A stretch of 64,000 nucleotides of DNA, taken from positions 1-64,000 of the forward strand of contig NZ_CAXWGX010000028.1 of assembly GCF_964266745.1 (NCBI RefSeq), in the 5' to 3' direction. Position 1 is the first letter of the stretch. Each line of letters opens with the position of its first letter. Origin of the DNA: Propionicimonas sp020161015. Its GTDB lineage: Bacteria; Actinomycetota; Actinomycetes; Propionibacteriales; Propionibacteriaceae. Made by a program: the position numbers and the translations under genes. Below are positions 59,615 to 64,000 of the stretch, piece by piece. The notes under the pieces are model-generated. The model did not search any database. It was not told the DNA's origin and saw nothing but the letters and a program-made list of their open reading frames with translations.

Positions 59615-59652
59615 TCCGATCGAGCTCACATCGAGTGAGTCGCGAGTGAGTC

Positions 59653-59687
59653 ACGGCGGTACCGGGTGCCCGTCCCGGTACCGCCGT
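59653..59687 (+). terminator. Strong stem-loop after the GH3 gene
   Basis: Perfect 14-bp stem (59653-59666 with 59674-59687) and a 7-nt loop, 39 bp after the GH3 stop. No T-run, as often in high-GC genomes. Separates the GH3 message from the downstream regulator. Confidence 0.75.
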
Positions 59688-59769
59688 CGGCTGCAGCGCC
59701 GAGGCCAACGGCGGATCGGCTGGACGCGAATCGCACTCCCTCTCCCCACAACGCCCCAAGGAGGCCTCC

Positions 59770-60771
59770 TTGAGCCCAGCCGTCGACATGGCGTCCCCCA
59801 GAGACTGGGCCATGGAGCACATCTACCGGCTCATCCAGGAATCGACCTCCATGACCCGCCCTGCTCTCGTGGCCCGCAGCGGTCTTCCCGCCAGCACGGT
59901 GGGCCACGCGGTCGCCCGCCTTCTCGACTCGGGGCGGATCGTCGAAGGGGAACGGCCGCCCAAAGGGCCAGGAACGGGAAGTGGCCGACCACCTCGAGTC
60001 TTCCGCGTCCCTGTCGCCCCGTCCGTCGGCGCGGCCATCAGCTTCCGAGCCGACCGGATCGATATCGCGATCGGGGACGCGCGCGGCAGAGTCCTGACGA
60101 CGTCGACCATCACTCTCGAACCCGGGAGAGGAGGGGACGAAGCCGAGTTGGCGTGCGACGGGCTCGAAGCGTTGTGCCAAGCCCGGCAGGTGAGCGCGCT
60201 CTCCGGAGTCGTCGCCGGACTGTCCTCGAGTCGTGCCCGCCTGCTCGATGGCGGGTCTCGCGCAGCTCTCCGCTCGGCGCCGCACCGTCTCGGCAGGAGA
60301 CTGGCCGACCGCCTGGGCGACACCGCTGTGGAGATTGACAGCCGGATCTACCTGGCGACCTACGGAGAACTCCACCTCGGTACCGGACGATGCCACGAGA
60401 ACTTCGTCCTCTGTCACCCGGCTGAGCCGGACGAGGTGGGAATCGTCCTGAACGGGAGGGTGTACCGGGGAGGGGTCGGGATCGCCGGACGGCTACCGGC
60501 AACGCGAGGGTTCGCCGGTTCCATCGCCAGCGTCTGCACCCTGCTCAATCCGACGGCCGTCGTCATCTCAGACGACGGATCGGAGGCCGTTGCGTCGATG
60601 ATCAGCACTGTGCGACAGGCAATCGACGCCCTCACCCCGCCGGCCATCGCCGCTGGCGTGGAGGTCGTTGCAGGAGAGCTCGGTGCGGGCGCCGGGGTCC
60701 GGGGGAGTCTCCTGCGCGCAGGCCAGGTCCCGCGGGTTGCGAACCTCACGAGGCTCGGTCCATCCAGGTAG
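59770..60771 (+). CDS. Degenerate ROK-like transcriptional regulator
   Basis: 333 residues: winged HTH at the N-terminus (MTRPALVARSGLPASTVGHAVARLL, about 28-52), then a ROK-like domain that has lost the ATP motif and the CxCGxxGC zinc motif. IYLATYGELHLGTG and GVGIAGRLPA (where ROKs have GxxGExGH) are still recognisable. A TTG start at 59770 is preferred over ATG 59788 because AAGGAGG ends 5 bp before the TTG. No adjacent target gene is evident apart from GH3 upstream. It may be a regulator that senses sugar in a changed way, or a gene drifting toward loss. Confidence 0.75.
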   Translation: MSPAVDMASPRDWAMEHIYRLIQESTSMTRPALVARSGLPASTVGHAVARLLDSGRIVEGERPPKGPGTGSGRPPRVFRVPVAPSVGAAISFRADRIDIAIGDARGRVLTTSTITLEPGRGGDEAELACDGLEALCQARQVSALSGVVAGLSSSRARLLDGGSRAALRSAPHRLGRRLADRLGDTAVEIDSRIYLATYGELHLGTGRCHENFVLCHPAEPDEVGIVLNGRVYRGGVGIAGRLPATRGFAGSIASVCTLLNPTAVVISDDGSEAVASMISTVRQAIDALTPPAIAAGVEVVAGELGAGAGVRGSLLRAGQVPRVANLTRLGPSR

Positions 60772-60855
60772 GCGGACGCCGGAACTGCGCGGGCCCGGAT
60801 TCGGGGGACCTGCAGCCGGTGCAGAGGGATGACTCTGGTCACGGAGTAACTTCGA

Positions 60856-60900
60856 TGGTGGAGCTAAGGGGATTCGAACCCCTGACCTTCTCATTGCGAA
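60856..60900 (-). tRNA. 3' fragment of tRNA-Ala (anticodon CGC), likely att-site relic
   Basis: On the minus strand the 45 bases form the 3' part of a tRNA: anticodon loop TTCGCAA, T-arm AGGGGTTCGAATCCCCT, acceptor strand TAGCTCC, discriminator A and encoded CCA. Upstream of the anticodon loop the match stops: neither the 5' anticodon stem TCTCA nor a 5' acceptor GGAGCTA is present. Such 3' fragments are typical of the far end of an element integrated into a tRNA gene. It does not encode a working tRNA. Confidence 0.85.
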
Positions 60901-61231
60901 ATGCTCTCAGGCGTGCACGCCACAAGGCCAAATGCCCTCTGACAAGGCGAAGCATAACAAGTGACGTGCGGCCACGGCACCTCTGGCAAAGGTAGATAGC
61001 GCACGATGGCGCACGAGCGAGCGGTCTGCCGGGTGAGGGGGACCTTGCTGCCCGCGATCTGACTCGAGCTCAGGGTGGCGGTGACCGTCGTTGGGTCGAG
61101 TGGCGCGGTGTCGGAACCGATGGCGCGGATGGTCAGTGTCTGGGTGCCGGTGTGCGTGCAACCGTGCAGGGTTCGTGGACCGCACCCGGCGGTCCACGCG
61201 CCGCTGCCTCGGGCACTGCCCGTCCGCGTGC
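60901..61231. other. 331-bp region without a complete gene
   Basis: Between the tRNA fragment and cobA. One minus-strand frame around 61045-61200 translates into a protein-like, Thr/Ser-rich run (including GTQTLTIRAIGSDTAPLDPT and TVTATLSSSQIAG) resembling a beta-sheet piece of an exported protein. There is no start, family or full frame, so it is at most a gene remnant. Nothing else was recognised. Confidence 0.4.
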
Positions 61232-61987
61232 CTACTCCGACCCGCCGAGCTCCAACCCGACAACGGCTCCGATGACGATGAGGGCGGGTGGCTGGACGTC
61301 GTGTTCGGCGGCGAGTCCGGCCAGGCTAGCGACCGTGCCGCGGACCACGCGTTGGTTGGGGGTGGCTGCCCTGACGACGATGGCAGCGGGTAGGTCGGGG
61401 TTGAGGCCGCGGGCCATGAGCCCTTCGGTGATCTCGGGGAGGTGAGCGACGCCCATCAGGATGACGATGGTGCCTGAGCTCTGGGCGAGCGCGTCCCAGT
61501 TCACGGTGGAGGCCGGGTGGTCGGGTCCCACGTGGCCGGACACGACGGAGAAGTTCTGGGTGATGCCCCGGTGAGTCAGGGGGATGCCGGCCAGTTCGGG
61601 TCCGGCGATCGCGGAGGACACTCCGGGGATGACGCGGACGGGGATGCCGGCAGCGGCACAGGCCAGCCATTCCTCGCTGCCGCGTCCCAGCACGAACGGG
61701 TCGCCACCCTTGAATCGGACGACGCTGGCGCCGGTGCGCGCGTGCTCGATGAGCAGGGTGTTGATGTCGGCCTGGGCCGTCTGGCAGCCGCGCGGGATCT
61801 TGCCGACGTCGACGAGGACGGCGCCCGGCCTCGTCTGGTCGAGGCAGGCGAGGGGGGCGAGGTGGTCGTAGAGCACGACGTCGGCTTGTTGCAGGGCGCG
61901 CAGCCCGCCGATCGTGAGCAGGTCCGGATCACCGGGACCGCCCCCGACGAGGATGACCTCGCCGGTGGTGCGGTTGTCGGGGCTCAT
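61232..61987 (-). CDS. cobA: Uroporphyrinogen-III C-methyltransferase
   Basis: 251 residues, monofunctional SUMT. It methylates uroporphyrinogen III at C2 and C7 with SAM to make precorrin-2, the branch point to siroheme and cobalamin. Motifs: VILVGGGPGDPDLLTI at 12-27, YDHL, VRFKGGDPFVLGRGSEE, and PGVSSAIAGPELAGIPLTHRG. ATG 61987 is preceded by GAAAGGAC; a longer frame upstream is basic, non-conserved sequence. It ends the leftward cobJ-cbiX-cbiC-cobA set. Confidence 0.93.
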   Translation of the reverse strand: MSPDNRTTGEVILVGGGPGDPDLLTIGGLRALQQADVVLYDHLAPLACLDQTRPGAVLVDVGKIPRGCQTAQADINTLLIEHARTGASVVRFKGGDPFVLGRGSEEWLACAAAGIPVRVIPGVSSAIAGPELAGIPLTHRGITQNFSVVSGHVGPDHPASTVNWDALAQSSGTIVILMGVAHLPEITEGLMARGLNPDLPAAIVVRAATPNQRVVRGTVASLAGLAAEHDVQPPALIVIGAVVGLELGGSE

Positions 61988-62033
61988 GGGTGTCCTTTCG
62001 GTGGCCCGCGGTCGTCGTCGGCCGCGGTCGGGG

Positions 62034-62678
62034 TCAGCCGGTGCGTCCGTCGGTGCCGCACAGGGCGTTGACGGCGGCAACGGTGACAGCGCTGCCGCCG
62101 CGGCGTCCGCGCACGACGAGGTAGTCCATGCCCAGCTCGTTGTCGGCGAGGGCCTGCTTGGACTCGGCGGCTCCGATGAAGCCGACCGGGATGCCGAGGA
62201 CAGCGGCGGGCATCAGTGCGGGGTCGTCAGTGAGGATCTCGAGCAGGTGGAACAGGGCCGTGGGTGCATTGCCGATCGCGACCACCGATCCGGGCAGCTG
62301 GGGCCGCCACAGTTCGACGGCTGCGGCGGTCTTGGTGGTGCCGAGGTCGGCGGCGAGGTCGGCAAGACGGGGGTCGCCCAGCAGGCACACGACGTCGTTG
62401 TCGCGGGGCAGGCGGGAGCGGATGATGCCGCTGGCAACCATCCGTGAGTCGCACAGGATCGGGGCGCCGGCCCGGAGGGCATGTCCGGCCGCGGTGGCGA
62501 GCCCGAGGGACCAGGCGAGGTCGTCGAGCAGGTCGATCTGGCCGCTGGCATGCACCATCCGGATGGCGACCGCCTGCAGGTCGGCCGGGATGCGGTCGAG
62601 GTCGGCCTCGGCGCGGATCGTGGCGAACGACTGCCGGTAGATCTCGGCGCCGTCGGTCTCGTAGCGGTAGCGGCTCAT
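62034..62678 (-). CDS. cbiC: Precorrin-8X methylmutase
   Basis: 214 residues. Moves the methyl from C11 to C12 to yield hydrogenobyrinate or cobyrinate. The catalytic histidine is at 43 (RMVHASGQ), the same position as in Pseudomonas CobH. GVPVGFIGAAESK-like segment (IPVGFIGAAESKQAL) near 165 and the C-terminal RGRRGGSAVTVAAVNAL are diagnostic. The start overlaps the stop of the upstream chelatase fusion. Confidence 0.93.
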   Translation of the reverse strand: MSRYRYETDGAEIYRQSFATIRAEADLDRIPADLQAVAIRMVHASGQIDLLDDLAWSLGLATAAGHALRAGAPILCDSRMVASGIIRSRLPRDNDVVCLLGDPRLADLAADLGTTKTAAAVELWRPQLPGSVVAIGNAPTALFHLLEILTDDPALMPAAVLGIPVGFIGAAESKQALADNELGMDYLVVRGRRGGSAVTVAAVNALCGTDGRTG

Positions 62679-63901
62679 GCGTCGTCCCGCACGAACTGGA
62701 GCATCCGGTCACGCAGGGCCCGGGACCGGCGGGGGTCGTGGTCGGCGAGGACGGCGATCGTGGCGCCCTCGAGTTCGGCGGTGGCGGGTGTCCAGGCCGA
62801 GCCGAGTTCGGCCCGGTCGGCACGGACGCAGAAGGTGTGCCGGGCTTCGGCCGCGGCCGCGACCTGTGCGTTGAGTTCGGGATCGTCGGTGGCGGCGAGC
62901 ACGTACCAGGCGCCGTCCAGGTCGGAGGCGAGGTAGCCCCGGTTGTGCCACTCGATCACGCCGTCGTCGACGAGTTGCGCGAGGGCCGGGTGCAGATCGG
63001 GGGCGACAACGGTGACGTGGGCACCGGCGGCGAGCAGCTTGGGGATCCGGCGCCGGTTGACGCAGCCGCCGCCGATGGCCACCACCTTGCGTCCGGCGAG
63101 CAGCAGACCGGTGAGGTAAGCCGGCGAACCGAGGTCGGTGCGGGCGGTGAGCATGCCTTCGCGGTAGCGCTGCGCGACGACGTCGGCGAGCTCGGGACAG
63201 GCGCCGATCACGCCGGCGACCCGCACGCTGGTGTCGGGGTGGATGGCGGTCCAGGCGTCCACCGCCTGCTGCACCCAGGTGCTGAGCCGGCCGGGGAACA
63301 GATAGTGCGGCATCACGACGATGCGACGGCTGCCGGTGGCGTGCGCCGTGTCGAGCGCCTCGGCAACGCTCGGGCCAGCCACCTGGATGAACGCGGGCAG
63401 CAGGCTGGCGTAGCCGCCCGTCTCGAGCAGGACCCGGCCCAGGCGGGTGTGGTCGGCGTTGGCATCGGTGACGCTGCAGCCGCGTCCGACGAACACCACG
63501 CTCACCTCGTGGGCGGCCCAGTCGCCGCGGGCGCTGTCGATCCGTTGGCGGGCCGCGGCCACCAGGCCGGCGGGGGCGCCGAGGTGGCGGGTGTAGACGA
63601 CGGTGGCGCCCCGGTGGTCGCGTCGGCCGGCCTCGATCGCCGCGGGGATGTCCTCGCGGACGTGGCCTCCGGACCCGATCATCAGCGGCACGACGACGGC
63701 GCCGGCCCCGTCGCCGTCGAGGACGGAGGACAGCGCCTGGTCGATGGTGGGTGGCGTGAGTTCCACGAAACCTGCCTCGACCCGGACGCCGGGCAGCAAC
63801 CCGCGGACCCGTGCGACCAGGGCGTGGCACTCGGCGACGCCGGCGGCGTCGCGGGTTCCGTGCCCGGCGATGACCAGCGGCGGGGCGGTGGTGGGGGTCA
63901 T
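62675..63901 (-). CDS. Fusion of CbiX cobaltochelatase (two repeats) and precorrin-2 dehydrogenase
   Basis: 408 residues. Two CbiX-type chelatase repeats (about 8-115 from VIAGHGTRD, and 132-245 with VFVGRGCS and PHYLFPG) are followed by a siroheme-synthase N-type NAD domain (about 263-400, GRKVVAIGGGCVNRRRIPKLL and HVTVVAP). It would oxidise precorrin-2 to sirohydrochlorin and insert cobalt or iron. Having both on one chain lets the unstable intermediate pass directly. The metal cannot be told from sequence; the cobalamin neighbours favour cobalt. 4-bp overlaps at both ends. Confidence 0.9.
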   Translation of the reverse strand: MTPTTAPPLVIAGHGTRDAAGVAECHALVARVRGLLPGVRVEAGFVELTPPTIDQALSSVLDGDGAGAVVVPLMIGSGGHVREDIPAAIEAGRRDHRGATVVYTRHLGAPAGLVAAARQRIDSARGDWAAHEVSVVFVGRGCSVTDANADHTRLGRVLLETGGYASLLPAFIQVAGPSVAEALDTAHATGSRRIVVMPHYLFPGRLSTWVQQAVDAWTAIHPDTSVRVAGVIGACPELADVVAQRYREGMLTARTDLGSPAYLTGLLLAGRKVVAIGGGCVNRRRIPKLLAAGAHVTVVAPDLHPALAQLVDDGVIEWHNRGYLASDLDGAWYVLAATDDPELNAQVAAAAEARHTFCVRADRAELGSAWTPATAELEGATIAVLADHDPRRSRALRDRMLQFVRDDA

Positions 63902-64000
63902 CGGTTCATCCAGTGGTAGTCGCGGGGGGTGACCATGACGGTGCGCCCGGCGCCCGCGGTCAGGTACCGGGTGGTCGAGGAGCCGACGACCACCAGGGAG
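63898..64000 (-). CDS. cobJ: C-terminal end of precorrin-3B C17-methyltransferase (partial)
   Basis: Only the last 33 codons are in the window. They read SLVVVGSSTTRYLTAGAGRT and then VMVTPRDYHWMNR, the usual CobJ/CbiH ending (VGxSTTR followed by TPRxY). The stop overlaps the ATG of the CbiX fusion, so they are cotranscribed. Family call rests on this short tail and the neighbours. Confidence 0.75.
   Translation of the reverse strand, partial: SLVVVGSSTTRYLTAGAGRTVMVTPRDYHWMNR

Noticed and set aside
57290..59629. 779-codon minus-strand open frame opposite the GH3 gene
   Set aside because: Same shadow pattern; the GH3 protein has signal peptide, RBS and catalytic motifs.
60856..60935. Complete tRNA gene
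   Set aside because: No 5' acceptor strand, D-arm or 5' anticodon stem can be found; only the 3' part from the anticodon loop matches.

Overview
The window is a very GC-rich (about 70%) stretch of chromosome from an actinobacterium. Codon use, GTG/TTG starts, 4-bp start/stop overlaps, lipoprotein binding proteins and the set of sugar ABC and GPH transporters fit a saprophytic member of the Propionibacteriales; that placement is inference. Almost all of it is carbohydrate uptake and catabolism, arranged as separately regulated modules, followed by the start of a corrin/siroheme cluster. No CRISPR array, insertion sequence or phage gene was seen.

Layout: (A) 68-12416, a hexuronate module: PfkB-type sugar-acid kinase, fructuronate reductase (uxuB), glucuronate isomerase (uxaC), a LarA-family nickel racemase/epimerase, a LacI regulator, 6-phosphogluconate dehydrogenase (gnd), all three nickel-pincer cofactor enzymes (larE, larB, larC) and a GPH symporter. 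(B) 12417-13107, a 56-bp perfect palindrome and a relic of a GH36 alpha-galactosidase. (C) 13108-19246, a LacI regulator and a CUT1 ABC importer with a GH13 alpha-glucosidase. (D) 19524-26623, a YtfQ/R/T/YjfF-like CUT2 importer, its LacI regulator and a galactose mutarotase, sharing a TGTTAG-type operator. (E) 26754-29686, an FMN nitronate monooxygenase-like protein and a TetR/DUF4386 pair with three phased operators. (F) 29702-53911, a large catabolic region of unknown substrate around an RpiR regulator: a leftward operon (CUT2 importer, tagatose-3-epimerase-like protein, SDR, FGGY kinase), a rightward operon (UlaG-like hydrolase, KDPG aldolase, SDR, two MDR dehydrogenases, glycerol-kinase-like kinase, AroE-like protein, cupin glucose-6-phosphate isomerase, 2-hydroxyacid dehydrogenase, histidine phosphatase), then a second CUT2 importer with an SDR, an aldolase homologue lacking its Schiff-base lysine, and a serine hydrolase. 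(G) 54058-60771, an MFS transporter, a ROK regulator, a secreted GH3 beta-glucosidase and a degenerate ROK-like regulator. (H) 60856-60900, a 3' fragment of tRNA-Ala(CGC). (I) 61232-64000, cobA, cbiC, a CbiX-precorrin-2 dehydrogenase fusion and the end of cobJ.

The most interesting hypothesis is in module A. It has the steps glucuronate to fructuronate to D-mannonate, but no mannonate dehydratase. It does have a LarA homologue with its complete cofactor pathway, and a 6-phosphogluconate dehydrogenase. Since the LarA family is known to include D-gluconate 2-epimerases, mannonate could be epimerised to gluconate by a nickel enzyme, phosphorylated, and sent into the pentose phosphate pathway, bypassing the dehydratase route. 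Module F is the second candidate: a coherent, doubly transported pathway that I cannot match to any known substrate.
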